Source of the DNA: Streptococcus oralis
GTDB lineage: Bacteria > Bacillota > Bacilli > Lactobacillales > Streptococcaceae
DNA: 64,000 bases
Direction of reading: 5' to 3'
NCBI RefSeq assembly: GCF_023611505.1
Contig: NZ_CP097843.1
Span: forward strand, 1,736,001-1,800,000
Positions 29,340-38,891 of the stretch are shown here, in pieces. Position 1 is the stretch's first letter, and each line of letters starts with the position of its first letter. A program made the position numbers and the translations under genes. The notes under the pieces were generated by a model that did not search any database, was not told where the DNA came from, and was given only the letters and a program-made list of their open reading frames with translations.

Positions 29340-29738
29340 TTACCAAACGTAAGCGATAACTTCCCCACCAACATTCTTTTGGCGCGCTTCTTTATCAGTA
29401 AGCAAACCTTCAGAAGTTGAAAGGATAGCAATTCCAAGTCCGTTAAGTACTTTTGGAAGATCTTCACGTTTTTTGTAGACACGAAGTCCTGGTTTAGAAA
29501 CGCGTTTCAAGTTAGTGATAACTTTTTCACCGTTTGGTCCGTATTTAAGGAATACACGGATGATGCCTTGTTTGTCATCTTCGATGATTTCAACGTTTTT
29601 TACAAAACCTTCGCGTTTAAGGATTTCAGCAATCCCTTTTTTGATGTTTGATGCAGGTACTTCAAGTACTTCGTGTTTCGCTTGGTTAGCGTTACGAATA
29701 CGAGTTAGGAAGTCTGCGATTGGGTCAGTCATAACCAT
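29340..29738 (-). CDS. rpsH: 30S ribosomal protein S8
   Basis: 132 residues, primary 16S rRNA binder and in other bacteria the translational repressor of the spc operon. [20 protein letters not shown] and the C-terminal GGEVIAYVW are diagnostic. Flanked on both sides by about 300 bp non-coding gaps, unlike its neighbours. Confidence 0.98.
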   Translation of the reverse strand: MVMTDPIADFLTRIRNANQAKHEVLEVPASNIKKGIAEILKREGFVKNVEIIEDDKQGIIRVFLKYGPNGEKVITNLKRVSKPGLRVYKKREDLPKVLNGLGIAILSTSEGLLTDKEARQKNVGGEVIAYVW

Positions 29739-30022
29739 TTAGTTTTTCTCCTCTTACTAGTAGTTTGCAAGTTGCACTTGCTAGTTAACACATGATACAA
29801 AGAGCGTAACAGCAAGAGCAAAAATAGGCAATTTGATGCAGGAGCGATGCTCCAAAGCAAATTGGTCTTTTTTGCCAAAGCTGTAGCTCGTGTTCAAATT
29901 GGTAAGCCCAACTGAACCCGGGCTAAACTCTGCGTGAAAAAGATAAACTTTCCTAGAAACTTCAGTTTCTTCGTCAAGTTTCCTATTTTCACCTGGAGTT
30001 TTGACGCCCTTGATATCTTAAA
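29739..30022 (-). other. Long non-coding gap between rpsN and rpsH with repeat hairpins
   Basis: No gene. GTGAAAAAGATAAACTTT (29934-29951) faces AAGTTTCCTATTTTCAC (29976-29992), the same outer stem as in the gap after rpsH but with a different inner loop. A second inverted repeat, CAATTTG (29829-29835) / CAAATTG (29858-29864), encloses GGAGC GAT GCTCC (29841-29853). Confidence 0.6.
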
Positions 30023-30208
30023 TTACCAAGATGCTTTTGTTACACCAGGAATTTGTCCTTTATAAGCTAATTCACGGAAGCAAACACGGCAAAGTTTAAA
30101 TTTGCGGTAAACTGAATGTGGACGACCACATTTTTCACAACGAGTATAAGCTTGAGTAGAGAACTTCGCTGGACGTTTGTTCTTAGCAATCATTGATTTT
30201 TTAGCCAT
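30023..30208 (-). CDS. rpsN: 30S ribosomal protein S14, zinc-binding type Z
   Basis: 61-residue short S14. The two zinc CxxC pairs are CEKCG and CRVCF. The C-terminus is [11 protein letters not shown]. This is the zinc-dependent paralogue always placed in the spc operon of Firmicutes (also called rpsZ). Confidence 0.97.
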
Positions 30209-30225
30209 TAGATTTACCTCCTATA

Positions 30226-30768
30226 TTATTTTGCAAAAGGCATTCCAAGGCCTGTAAGCAATGCACGTGACTCTTCGTCAGTGTTAGCAGTTGTTACGAT
30301 AACGATGTCAAGACCACGAGTTTTGTCAACGTCATCAAAGTTGATTTCTGGGAAGATCAATTGTTCTTTCACACCAAGAGTGTAGTTTCCGCGTCCATCA
30401 AATGATTTTGTTGGAACACCGTGGAAGTCACGCACACGTGGAAGTGAAACTGAAACCAATTTATCCAAGAATTCGTACATACGTTCCCCACGAAGGGTAA
30501 CTTTTGCACCGATCGCTACACCTTCACGAAGACGGAAGCCGGCGATTGATTTTTTAGCTTTAGTGATAAGTGGTTTTTGACCTGAGATAAGTGCCAATTC
30601 TTCAGCAGCTTTTTCAAGGCTTTTAGCGTTTGATACAGCTTCACCAACACCCATGTTCAAAACGATCTTATCTACTTTAGGCACAGCCATCACTGATGAG
30701 TAGTTGAATTGTTCTGTCAAAGCAGGAACTACTTCATTAAGATATTTTTCTTTTAAACGATTTGCCAT
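30226..30768 (-). CDS. rplE: 50S ribosomal protein L5
   Basis: 180 residues, 5S rRNA-binding protein of the central protuberance. [20 protein letters not shown] and the [20 protein letters not shown] region are diagnostic. Starts 23 bp after rplX. Confidence 0.98.
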   Translation of the reverse strand: MANRLKEKYLNEVVPALTEQFNYSSVMAVPKVDKIVLNMGVGEAVSNAKSLEKAAEELALISGQKPLITKAKKSIAGFRLREGVAIGAKVTLRGERMYEFLDKLVSVSLPRVRDFHGVPTKSFDGRGNYTLGVKEQLIFPEINFDDVDKTRGLDIVIVTTANTDEESRALLTGLGMPFAK

Positions 30769-30791
30769 TATACTTCTCCTTTCCTTCGTGA

Positions 30792-31097
30792 TTAATCAAG
30801 CACTTCGCCTGATTTTTTGTTGTAGCGAACTTTTTTACCGTCTACAAATTTGTAACCAACACGACCAGCTACACCATTTTTGTCCAATACTTGAACGTTT
30901 GATACGTGGATAGCTGCTTCTTTCTCGATGATACCACCTTGAGGAAGCTCGTTAGTTGGACGTTGGTGTTTCTTAACGATGTTAACACCTTCAACGATAA
31001 CTTTGTTTACTTTTGGAAGGGCAGTAAGGACAACAGCTTCTGTTCCCTTATCTTTACCAGCGATTACGCGAACTTTGTCGCCTTTTTTTACAAACAT
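30792..31097 (-). CDS. rplX: 50S ribosomal protein L24
   Basis: 101 residues, assembly initiator protein with a KOW motif ([20 protein letters not shown]). Between rplN and rplE. Confidence 0.98.
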
Positions 31098-31174
31098 TAG
31101 GTTTCTCCTTGATTTTTCTTACGCCCACAAGGGCACCCTAGCTTGAAGCTAGGGGACTAGTTTGTTTCTAAAAA

Positions 31175-31543
31175 TTAAAGTACTTCTGGAGCAAGCGACA
31201 CGATCTTCATGAAGCCACCTTCACGTAATTCACGTGCAACCGGGCCAAAGATACGTGTTCCGCGAGGAGTTTTGTCATCACGGATGATAACAGCTGCATT
31301 TTCGTCAAACTTGATGTATGAACCATCAGCGCGACGAGCACCTGATTTAGTACGAACGATAACAGCTTTTACAACGTCACCTTTTTTAACCGCACCACCA
31401 GGAGTAGCTTGTTTTACAGATGCCACAATGACATCACCGATGTTCGCAAATTTACGTTTAGAACCACCAAGAACTTTGATAGTCAAGATTTCACGTGCAC
31501 CGCTGTTGTCTGCGACTTTCAAACGAGTTTCTGTTTGAATCAT
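31175..31543 (-). CDS. rplN: 50S ribosomal protein L14
   Basis: 122 residues. [20 protein letters not shown] and the C-terminal [17 protein letters not shown] are diagnostic. A short hairpin (CCCCTAGC TT... GCTAGGGT) lies in the gap to rplX at about 31125-31155. Confidence 0.98.
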   Translation of the reverse strand: MIQTETRLKVADNSGAREILTIKVLGGSKRKFANIGDVIVASVKQATPGGAVKKGDVVKAVIVRTKSGARRADGSYIKFDENAAVIIRDDKTPRGTRIFGPVARELREGGFMKIVSLAPEVL

Positions 31544-31568
31544 TTCAGTTTTCTCCTTTCAGGCTTGA

Positions 31569-31829
31569 TTAGATGATAACCGCTTCTTCAACAACTTCTA
31601 CAAGACGGAAACGTTTTGTAGCTGAAAGCGGGCGAGTTTCCATGATACGTACGATATCGCCTTCTTTGGCAACATTGTTTTCATCATGTGCTTTGTATTT
31701 CTTAGAGTAGTTAATACGTTTACCATAGACTGGGTGGTTACGTTTTGTTTCAACTACAACTGTGATTGTCTTGTCCATTTTGTCAGATACAACACGTCCA
31801 ACAAGAACTTTACGATTATTGCGTTCCAT
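31569..31829 (-). CDS. rpsQ: 30S ribosomal protein S17
   Basis: 86 residues. [20 protein letters not shown] and the [18 protein letters not shown] tail are diagnostic. Follows rpmC. Confidence 0.98.
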
Positions 31830-31853
31830 TGAAATTTCTCCTTCCCTAGTCTA

Positions 31854-32060
31854 TTATTTCGCTTCAGATTGAACTGTTTTGATACGAGCAATTTGTTTTT
31901 TAACTTCTTTCAAGCGAGCTGTTTGTTCCAATTGACCAGTAGCAGCTTGGAAACGAAGTTCAAACAATTCTTTTTTCAATTCGTTTTCGCGCTTCGCGAG
32001 TTCTTCTTGAGAAAGACCACGAAGTTCTTTAACAAATTCTTTTACTTCATTAAGTTTCAT
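31854..32060 (-). CDS. rpmC: 50S ribosomal protein L29
   Basis: 68 residues, two-helix protein at the tunnel exit. [20 protein letters not shown] is diagnostic. Its start is 9 bp after rplP. Confidence 0.98.
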
Positions 32061-32069
32061 GCCTTCTCC

Positions 32070-32483
32070 TTATTCTGCTTCACGTTTTACGAATTTAGTT
32101 TTAACTGGCAATTTGTGGCTAGCAAGACGAAGCGCTTCACGTGCAATCTCTTCAGATACACCAGCGATTTCGAACATCACTTTACCGCGTTTAACTGGTG
32201 CAACCCAACCTTCAGGTGCCCCTTTACCAGATCCCATACGCACACCGATAGCTTTAGCAGTGTATGATTTGTGTGGGAAGATTTTAATCCAAACTTTACC
32301 ACCACGTTTCATATAACGAGTCATGGCGATACGAGCAGCTTCGATTTGGCGGTTAGTAATCCAGTGGCTAGTTGTAGCTTGAAGACCGTATTCACCGAAT
32401 GCTACTTCTTTTCCACCTTTTGCTTCACCGCGCATTTTTCCACGGAATTCACGACGGTGTTTAACACGTTTAGGTACTAACAT
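32070..32483 (-). CDS. rplP: 50S ribosomal protein L16
   Basis: 137 residues, A-site proximal protein. [20 protein letters not shown] and [20 protein letters not shown] are diagnostic. Starts 3 bp after the rpsC stop. Confidence 0.98.
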   Translation of the reverse strand: MLVPKRVKHRREFRGKMRGEAKGGKEVAFGEYGLQATTSHWITNRQIEAARIAMTRYMKRGGKVWIKIFPHKSYTAKAIGVRMGSGKGAPEGWVAPVKRGKVMFEIAGVSEEIAREALRLASHKLPVKTKFVKREAE

Positions 32484-32486
32484 TGG

Positions 32487-33140
32487 TTATTTACCTCCTT
32501 TAGTGTTTTTACGAGCTGGAAGAACTTCACCACGGTAGATCCATACTTTAACACCAAGTTTACCGTATGTTGTGTCTGCTTCTTCCCAAGCGTAATCGAT
32601 ATCTGCACGAAGTGTGTGAAGTGGAACAGTTCCTTCAGAGTATCCTTCAGCACGGGCGATATCTGCACCGTTCAAACGACCTGATACTTGAGTTTTGATT
32701 CCTTTAGCTCCAGCACGCATTGCACGTTGGATTGCTTGTTTTTGTGCACGACGGAAAGCAACACGTTGCTCCAATTGACGAGCAATTCCTTCACCTACAA
32801 GGTGAGCATCCAAATCAGGTTGTTTGATTTCGATGATGTTGATGTGTACTTGTTTTCCAGTCAATTTGTTAAGTTTTGCACGGAGTGCATCAACGTTAGC
32901 ACCACCTTTACCGATAACCATACCTGGTTTAGCAGTGTGAAGTGAAACGTTAACTTTGTTTACTGCGCGTTCGATTTCGATAGTTGAAACCGCTGCGTCA
33001 GCTAGTTCTTTTTGAACGAATTTACGGATTGCAAGATCTTCATGAAGGTAATCCGCGTATTCTTTTTCAGCATACCATTTGGCATCCCAATCACGGATGA
33101 TGCCGACACGCATACCAATTGGATGTACTTTTTGACCCAC
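32487..33140 (-). CDS. rpsC: 30S ribosomal protein S3
   Basis: 217 residues with an N-terminal KH domain. [20 protein letters not shown] and [18 protein letters not shown] are diagnostic. Part of the mRNA entry channel and ribosomal helicase. Confidence 0.98.
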
Positions 33141-33152
33141 GATGTTACCTCC

Positions 33153-33497
33153 TTATTTTTCTGCAACAGCCACAGTGATGTGAGCTGTACGTTTGTTGAT
33201 TGGTGAAGCTGAACCTTTCGCACGTGGACGGAAACGTTTCATAGTTGGTCCTTCGTTTGCGAATGCTTCAGATACTACCAAGTTAGCTTTGTCCAAACCA
33301 AAGTTGTTTTCAGCGTTAGCTACAGCTGAGTTCAAAACTTTCAAGATGATTTCAGCAGCTTTGTTTGGTGTGAATGTCAAGATTGCAATAGCGTCGGCTA
33401 CGCTTTTACCACGAATATTGTCAAGAACAAGACGTGATTTACGAGGTGAAACACGTACTGTACGAGCCATTGCTTTAGCTGAAGTAATTTCTGCCAT
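33153..33497 (-). CDS. rplV: 50S ribosomal protein L22
   Basis: 114 residues lining the exit tunnel. [20 protein letters not shown] and the beta-hairpin region [20 protein letters not shown], a known macrolide-resistance site, look normal. Confidence 0.98.
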   Translation of the reverse strand: MAEITSAKAMARTVRVSPRKSRLVLDNIRGKSVADAIAILTFTPNKAAEIILKVLNSAVANAENNFGLDKANLVVSEAFANEGPTMKRFRPRAKGSASPINKRTAHITVAVAEK

Positions 33498-33508
33498 TTA
33501 TGTTCTCC

Positions 33509-33790
33509 TTATTTTCTACGTGTTTTCTTGTCGTCTGCAGCGTGACCTTTGTAAGTACGAGTCGGTGCGAATTCACCAAGTTTGTGACCTACCATGTCTT
33601 CTTGGATGTAAACAGGTACGTGTTTACGTCCGTCATAAACTGCAATAGTGTAACCAATGAAACTTGGGAAGATCGTTGAACGACGTGACCAAGTTTTGAT
33701 AACTTTTTTCTTTTCGTCGTTAGCTTGAGCTTCAACTTTTTTCATCAAATGCTCATCGACGAAAGGTCCTTTTTTAAGACTGCGTCCCAT
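33509..33790 (-). CDS. rpsS: 30S ribosomal protein S19
   Basis: 93 residues beginning [20 protein letters not shown]. Start ATG 33790 has AAAGGAGAAAACATAAAA upstream. The frame is open further back to 33838, but that part is leader sequence. Confidence 0.97.
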
Positions 33791-33892
33791 TTTTATGTTT
33801 TCTCCTTTAAATGTTGTACCACAGCGGCTTGCGCTCACATGGAGCGCTACCGAGCTGGCGGATTATCTAGCGCTTATGCGACTAGTTTTAAA

Positions 33893-34726
33893 TTATTTCT
33901 CGTTGCGACGACGAACGATAAGTTTGTCAGATTTCGCTTTCTTGTTACGAGTTTTAAGACCAAGAGCAGGTTTGCCCCATGGAGTAGATGGCGCTTTACG
34001 ACCAACTGGTGCTTTACCTTCACCACCACCGTGTGGGTGATCGTTAGGGTTCATTACAGAACCACGAACTGTTGGGCGGATACCTTTCCAACGGCTACGT
34101 CCTGCTTTACCAAGGTTTACAAGTCCATGTTGTTCGTTTCCGACAACACCAACTGTTGCACGACAAGTTCCAAGAATCATACGTACTTCGCCAGATTGAA
34201 GACGAACAAGAACATATTTACCTTCTTGACCCAATACTTGAGCAGAAGCTCCAGCTGCACGCACTAATTCTCCACCACGACCTGGTTTCAATTCGATGTT
34301 GTGGATCAAAGTACCAACTGGAATGTTAGCAAGTGGAAGAGCATTTCCGACTTTGATATCTGCTTCTGGGCCTGAAACGATACGTTGACCAACTTCGAGA
34401 CCTTTTGGAGCGATGATGTATGCTTTCACACCGTCTGTGTAGTGTACAAGAGCGATGTTTGCAGAACGGTTTGGATCGTACTCGATAGTTTTAACAACTG
34501 CTTCAACGTTGTCTTTGTTACGTTTGAAGTCAACCAAACGGTAGAAACGTTTGTGCCCACCACCTTGGTGACGAACAGTGATACGACCGTTGTTGTTACG
34601 ACCAGCCTTGTTCTTCAAAGCAACAAGCAATGATTTTTCAGGAGCGCTTGTTGTGATTTCAGCGAAATCCAAAGAAGTCATATTACGGCGACCGTTTGTT
34701 GTTGGTTTATAAACACGAATTCCCAC
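33893..34726 (-). CDS. rplB: 50S ribosomal protein L2
   Basis: 277 residues, involved in subunit association and peptidyl transfer. [20 protein letters not shown] and the C-terminal [19 protein letters not shown] are diagnostic. The gap to rpsS (33791-33892) has a GC-rich inverted repeat around GAGCGC and GCGCTC. Confidence 0.98.
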   Translation of the reverse strand: MGIRVYKPTTNGRRNMTSLDFAEITTSAPEKSLLVALKNKAGRNNNGRITVRHQGGGHKRFYRLVDFKRNKDNVEAVVKTIEYDPNRSANIALVHYTDGVKAYIIAPKGLEVGQRIVSGPEADIKVGNALPLANIPVGTLIHNIELKPGRGGELVRAAGASAQVLGQEGKYVLVRLQSGEVRMILGTCRATVGVVGNEQHGLVNLGKAGRSRWKGIRPTVRGSVMNPNDHPHGGGEGKAPVGRKAPSTPWGKPALGLKTRNKKAKSDKLIVRRRNEK

Positions 34727-34743
34727 GATATTTCCTCCTTAGA

Positions 34744-35040
34744 TTATTCAGCTTCAGCAGCAAACAACTCGATTGCTTTTGAATCAGCTGTAAGTGTGAT
34801 GATAGCTTTTTTAGTTTTGTTAGTAAAACCAGTGTAACGTCCAACACGTTTAGCTTTAGGTTTTACGTTGATTGTGTTGACATTTGCAACCTTAACACCT
34901 TCAAAAGCAGCTTCAACAGCTTGCTTAATCAAAAGTTTGTGTGCACGAGTGTCAACTTCAAATACATACTTTCCTGCTTCAAGTTGAGCCATTGAGCTTT
35001 CAGTAATAACAGGTTTTTTGATAACATCATACAAATTCAT
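34744..35040 (-). CDS. rplW: 50S ribosomal protein L23
   Basis: 98 residues, docking site for trigger factor and SRP at the tunnel exit. [20 protein letters not shown] is diagnostic. The start overlaps the rplD stop, indicating coupled translation. Confidence 0.98.
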
Positions 35041-35663
35041 TATGCAAGAACCTCCTCGATTTTAGAGATAGCTGCTTGAGTAACAAGAAGTTTGTCACTA
35101 TTTGCGATGTCAAGAACACTTGCAGTTGTAGCAGTCGCAACTTTCACGTTTGGAAGGTTACGAGCTGAAAGAGCTGCGAATTCGTTTCCTTCTTCAAGAA
35201 TAACAAGGACTTTAGAATCGATGCTCAAAGCTGCAAGAACTTTTGCAAATTCAGCAGTTTTTGGAGCTGTAAATTCAAGAGAATCAACGGCTACAAATTT
35301 GTTTTCAGCAACTTTTTCTGAGTAAACAGATTTAAGCGCAAGGCGACGAACTTTTTGAGGAAGTTTGTACGCATAGCTACGTGGAGTTGGTCCGAAGACA
35401 GTTCCACCACCACGCCATTGTGGAGAGCGGATAGAACCTTGACGAGCACGTCCAGTTCCTTTTTGACGCCATGGTTTGCGTCCACCACCTGAAACAGCTG
35501 AGCGATTTTTAACTGCGTGAGTTCCTTGACGAAGGCTAGCACGTTGGCTGATGATCACATCAAACACAACAGATTGGTTTGGTTCAATACCAAAGATTGC
35601 ATCGTTAAGAACAACTTCGCCAGCTTGTTTACCAGTTTGGTCGAATAATGTTACATTTGCCAT
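35040..35663 (-). CDS. rplD: 50S ribosomal protein L4
   Basis: 207 residues. The tunnel loop [20 protein letters not shown], the known macrolide site, has the usual sequence with no insertion or substitution evident to me. In other bacteria L4 represses the S10 operon. Between rplC and rplW. Confidence 0.98.
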
Positions 35664-35687
35664 TTTGACTGTATTCCCCTTTCCTTA

Positions 35688-36314
35688 TTATTTACCAGCT
35701 TTAACTGCTGACTTGATAGTGATAAGAGATTTCTTAGCACCTGGTACGTTACCTTTGATAAGGATAACGTTCTTTTCTGGAACAACTTGTACAACTTCAA
35801 GGTTTTGAATTGTCACGCGGTCGCCACCCATACGTCCTGCAAGGTTTTTACCTTTGAACACGCGGTTAGGTGCAACAGGTCCCATAGAACCTGGACGACG
35901 GTGGTAACGAGAACCGTGAGCCATTGGTCCACGTGATTGTCCATGGCGTTTGATAACACCTTGGAAACCTTTACCTTTAGAAGTACCAGTTACGTCAACA
36001 ACGTCTCCAGCTGCGAATGTTTCAACTGTGATTTCAGCACCAACTTCCAAGCCTTCAACGTTTTTGAATTCACGAATGAAGCGCTTAGGAGCCGTGTTAG
36101 CTTTCGCTACATGTCCTTTAGCAGGTTTGTTGCTCAATACTTCGCGTTTGTCATCGAAACCAACTTGGATAGCGTTATATCCGTCTGTTTCTACAGTTTT
36201 AACTTGAAGAACAACGTTTGGAGTTGCTTCAATAACTGTTACAGGGATCAATTCGCCAGCTTCAGTGAAGATTTGAGTCATTCCCACTTTTTTCCCTAAG
36301 ATTCCTTTTGTCAT
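35688..36314 (-). CDS. rplC: 50S ribosomal protein L3
   Basis: 208 residues. [20 protein letters not shown] and the basic loop near [19 protein letters not shown] are diagnostic. Second gene of the S10 operon. Confidence 0.98.
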
Positions 36315-36396
36315 GAGAAAATAGTTCCTTTTCTATATTTTTTATTCAAAAAGTTTTTAACGAGCGTTTTTCATGCTCAAGGTTTCAAACTTCGGA

Positions 36397-36705
36397 TTAA
36401 AGTTTGATTTCTACGTTTACACCACTTGGAAGATCCAATTTCATCAACGCATCAACTGTTTTTTGAGTTGGATTAACGATATCGATCAAACGTTTGTGTG
36501 TACGCATTTCAAATTGTTCGCGAGAGTCTTTGTATTTGTGAGTCGCACGAATGATTGTGTAGAGGCTACGTTCAGTCGGAAGTGGGATTGGACCCGCAAC
36601 TTGTGCACCTGTACGAGTAGCTGATTCTACGATTTTTGCAGCCGCTGTGTCAAGCGTACGGTGTTCGTAAGCTTTCAAACGGATACGGATTTTTTTGTTT
36701 GCCAT
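36397..36705 (-). CDS. rpsJ: 30S ribosomal protein S10
   Basis: 102 residues (NusE), also part of antitermination complexes. [20 protein letters not shown] is diagnostic. First gene of the operon, with AAAGGAGAAAAAG before the ATG, a promoter at 36841-36869 and a leader of about 130 nt. Confidence 0.98.
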
Positions 36706-36757
36706 CTTTTTCTCCTTTTCGTCTATTTAAGATAATAGGCTAGCTCCACAAGAAAAC

Positions 36758-36794
36758 CGACGCGCGTTGCGTGGCAATGCAACCGAGCGTGTCG
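36758..36794 (-). promoter_or_regulatory. Stable hairpin in the rpsJ leader
   Basis: Minus strand CGACACGC TCG GTTGC ATTGCCAC GCAAC GCGCGTCG: an 8-bp stem with one mismatch and an inner perfect 5-bp stem, between promoter and rpsJ. Position fits an autoregulatory r-protein leader, but I cannot match it to a known class. Confidence 0.5.
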
Positions 36795-36840
36795 CAACCT
36801 CTTGCATCAAAGCTAAGTCTGTATTTTACAGCACCATAAT

Positions 36841-36869
36841 AGAATAACACAAAGCCCCTGCGATTGCAA
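36841..36869 (-). promoter_or_regulatory. Promoter of the S10-spc-alpha operon
   Basis: -35 TTGCAA (36864-36869), 17-bp spacer, -10 TATTCT (36841-36846), about 135 bp before the rpsJ ATG. The sequence upstream is T-rich and AT-rich. Confidence 0.7.
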
Positions 36870-36970
36870 GGGATTTGTGAGCTTTTTTTCGTTTTTTTGG
36901 GATGAAACTGTTTTCCTATTTCATCTTCATACAATTACTAATTTACGACTATTAAAACCAATCTTTTCTT

Positions 36971-37598
36971 CTATATAATACGAGTCATTTTGACTTTGAA
37001 TTTGTCTTGCGATTGATCCACTAAGATATCTGCTTTAGACTCGGTTTCTCTATAGTAACGCAGATACTGCTCCCGTCTCATCTGATGGCTAGCTAACACA
37101 AAGGAAGCATCTCGATTTCTCATAATAGTATCTCGAGCTAGACGCCTCTTTAATTCTGTTTCTTCGTCCGCGTAGAAGCAGATGGTTTTGTCAAAGAGTT
37201 CCTTGGGTAGAAAGCCCACAGACATCCCTTCAACAATCAGAATCGGTTTGGCTCCAGATAAGATCTCACTTGGCTTCTAAGGTTCATCAATCGTCAAGAT
37301 GTCCATACCTGCCTTTAAAGCTACAATATCTCTTTCTAAACTTGCCAGTTCATGCGCCACTGGCAGACAAGATGTCACCTTTTGATCAGGTGCTTGCTTT
37401 GGTACTACTAGGTGACGTTCTGAGGTGATATAGGGATCTGTTTCTAGTAAATTTACTGTAGTAGAATCTAGGGCCTGATATAATTCCTGAGCGAATGTTG
37501 ACTTGCCTGAAGCTCCATGACCGTAAATCCCCAGCGTCCTAACCCTTCCCGTTTCAATCTCTGAAACCAGTTTGTCTACTAACTCTTTTTTTCTTCAT
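36971..37598 (-). pseudogene. Uridine kinase-like P-loop protein, broken
   Basis: The frame reads as one continuous P-loop kinase: LGIYGHGASGKSTFAQEL, a middle ETDPYITSERHLVVPK, then ILIVEGMSVGFLPKELFDK and RRLARDTIMRNRD. Two lesions break it. An in-frame TAG lies at 37277-37279, just after ILTIDEP. The only nearby ATG (37596-37598) is out of frame by one, apparently because the A-run behind it is one base too long. The intact C-terminal fragment from 37225 (84 aa) lacks the P-loop. It follows nrdG directly. Confidence 0.75.
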
Positions 37599-38191
37599 TC
37601 TCTCTTCACCTGTTCATAGCTTTCTTTTCCGTCATTAAGCTTGTCCCAAATCACCACTTGCCCACTTTTGAGAGATTTTTGCACATCGATAATTCGTTGA
37701 TTGGAAGAACCTCGGAACTGGAGCATGAGATTTCGCTTGCTTTTATCATACCGTCCATCGACAAGGATATCAATCAGCGATAAGAGTTCCAGTTTATCTG
37801 GAGTCTCCAGCATCATTTCTTCCCACGTGTAGCCCGTCCATGACCAGATGTCTTTGTCTGGCAATTCCTTTCGAATGCGTTTTACGAGAGGCAAGAGAAT
37901 GCCCGTATTAAGAAAGGGCTCTCCCCCCAGCAAAGTCAAGCCTTGAACATAGGGTTGAGCGAGATCTTCCATAATCTGTTCTTCTAATTCTGCTGTATAG
38001 GGAATGCCTGCGTTGAAAGACCAAGTCGCAACATTATAGCACCCCTCGCAGTGAAACATGCAGCCTGATACATAGAGAGAGTTGCGCACACCTTCTCCAT
38101 CGACAAAGTTAAAGGCCTTGTAATCAATGATTCGCCCTTTACTAAGCTCCTCGCTTTTCCATTCACCCGGTTTTGGTGTATTCCATGTCAT
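37595..38191 (-). CDS. nrdG: Anaerobic ribonucleotide reductase activating enzyme (radical SAM)
   Basis: 198 residues. The radical SAM cluster motif is CMFHCEGC. With SAM and an electron source it generates the glycyl radical on NrdD. TLLGGEPFLN is the SAM-binding region. It ends the nrdD-46aa-GNAT-nrdG operon; the start is 4 bp after the GNAT stop. Confidence 0.96.
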   Translation of the reverse strand: MTWNTPKPGEWKSEELSKGRIIDYKAFNFVDGEGVRNSLYVSGCMFHCEGCYNVATWSFNAGIPYTAELEEQIMEDLAQPYVQGLTLLGGEPFLNTGILLPLVKRIRKELPDKDIWSWTGYTWEEMMLETPDKLELLSLIDILVDGRYDKSKRNLMLQFRGSSNQRIIDVQKSLKSGQVVIWDKLNDGKESYEQVKRE

Positions 38192-38195
38192 CCTT

Positions 38196-38696
38196 CTACT
38201 CCAAATCTATCCAGTAACGTTCTACGCCATTGCGAACATCCTCAAACGCCCCACCATTTGCCACAATCACCGCTCTGCTAGCAGGATTTTCCACACTGCA
38301 GGTCACAAGCGCTTTTTTGATATTCTTTTGCTTGGCTACTTGCAAGCCTTGTCGGAGAGCTTCTTTGGCATAACCTTTGCCTCTTTCAGACGGTCGGATG
38401 GAATAGCCAATATGGCCCCCATTTTCTAGTAAGTAGTCATTTAATCGGAGACGAAGGTTGAGAAAGCCAAGAGCTTGGCCTGCTACGTCAAAACTAACCA
38501 GCTGGATAGCAGGAACCCCGTTTTCAGGAATATTGAGTCCCGCTTCCGCTTGAAGATTTTCTTCTAGCCACTCTTCATAAACAAAATTGTTGGCGTTCCA
38601 AAACCCACCATCGTGGGCTGATTGAGTCTGTTCAAACTCTGCCATCATCTCTAAAACTGTTTCTTTATCTGCCAATGTTGGTCTGCGTAGTTCCAT
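38196..38696 (-). CDS. GNAT-family N-acetyltransferase in the nrd operon
   Basis: 166-residue GNAT protein (GHIGYSIRPSERGKGYAKEA is motif A; NPASRAVIVANGGAFED the C-terminal part). Its conserved place between nrdD and nrdG in this group of streptococci suggests a link to anaerobic metabolism, but the substrate is not known. Confidence 0.88.
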   Translation of the reverse strand: MELRRPTLADKETVLEMMAEFEQTQSAHDGGFWNANNFVYEEWLEENLQAEAGLNIPENGVPAIQLVSFDVAGQALGFLNLRLRLNDYLLENGGHIGYSIRPSERGKGYAKEALRQGLQVAKQKNIKKALVTCSVENPASRAVIVANGGAFEDVRNGVERYWIDLE

Positions 38697-38739
38697 CCTT
38701 ACCTCCTGCTAAGAGAAAAGCGAGAGCGGACTCTCACTT

Positions 38740-38880
38740 TTATTTTTTCTTGTTCTTGTTTAAAAACTGTTCTCTAAGATTGAGCAAGCGTTCTTTTTTA
38801 CCTGTTCCACCTTTCGAATGTTTCTCGTGATAACGGGTCACTTGTGCACGTCCCTTATCGTCTAATTGGTATTTCCCCAT
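38740..38880 (-). CDS. Small basic protein of 46 residues in the nrd operon
   Basis: An ORF with a good ribosome binding site (GAAGGAAATGG before the ATG at 38880): MGKYQLDDKGRAQVTRYHEK, then KGGTGKKERLLNLREQF and a lysine-rich tail. It lies 11 bp after nrdD and 43 bp before the GNAT gene, all on the same strand. Basic and without membrane segments. A homologous small gene is, to my knowledge, found at the same place in pneumococci. Function unknown. Confidence 0.8.
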   Translation of the reverse strand: MGKYQLDDKGRAQVTRYHEKHSKGGTGKKERLLNLREQFLNKNKKK

Positions 38881-38891
38881 TCCATTTCCTT

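Noticed and set aside
35040-35663. Macrolide-resistance changes in L4 or L22
   Set aside because: The L4 loop ([14 protein letters not shown]) and the L22 hairpin look like the usual streptococcal sequence; no insertion or deletion evident.
36971-37225. 84-aa ORF as an intact small protein
   Set aside because: It is the C-terminal third of a P-loop kinase frame that continues upstream past one stop codon and lacks its own ribosome binding site.
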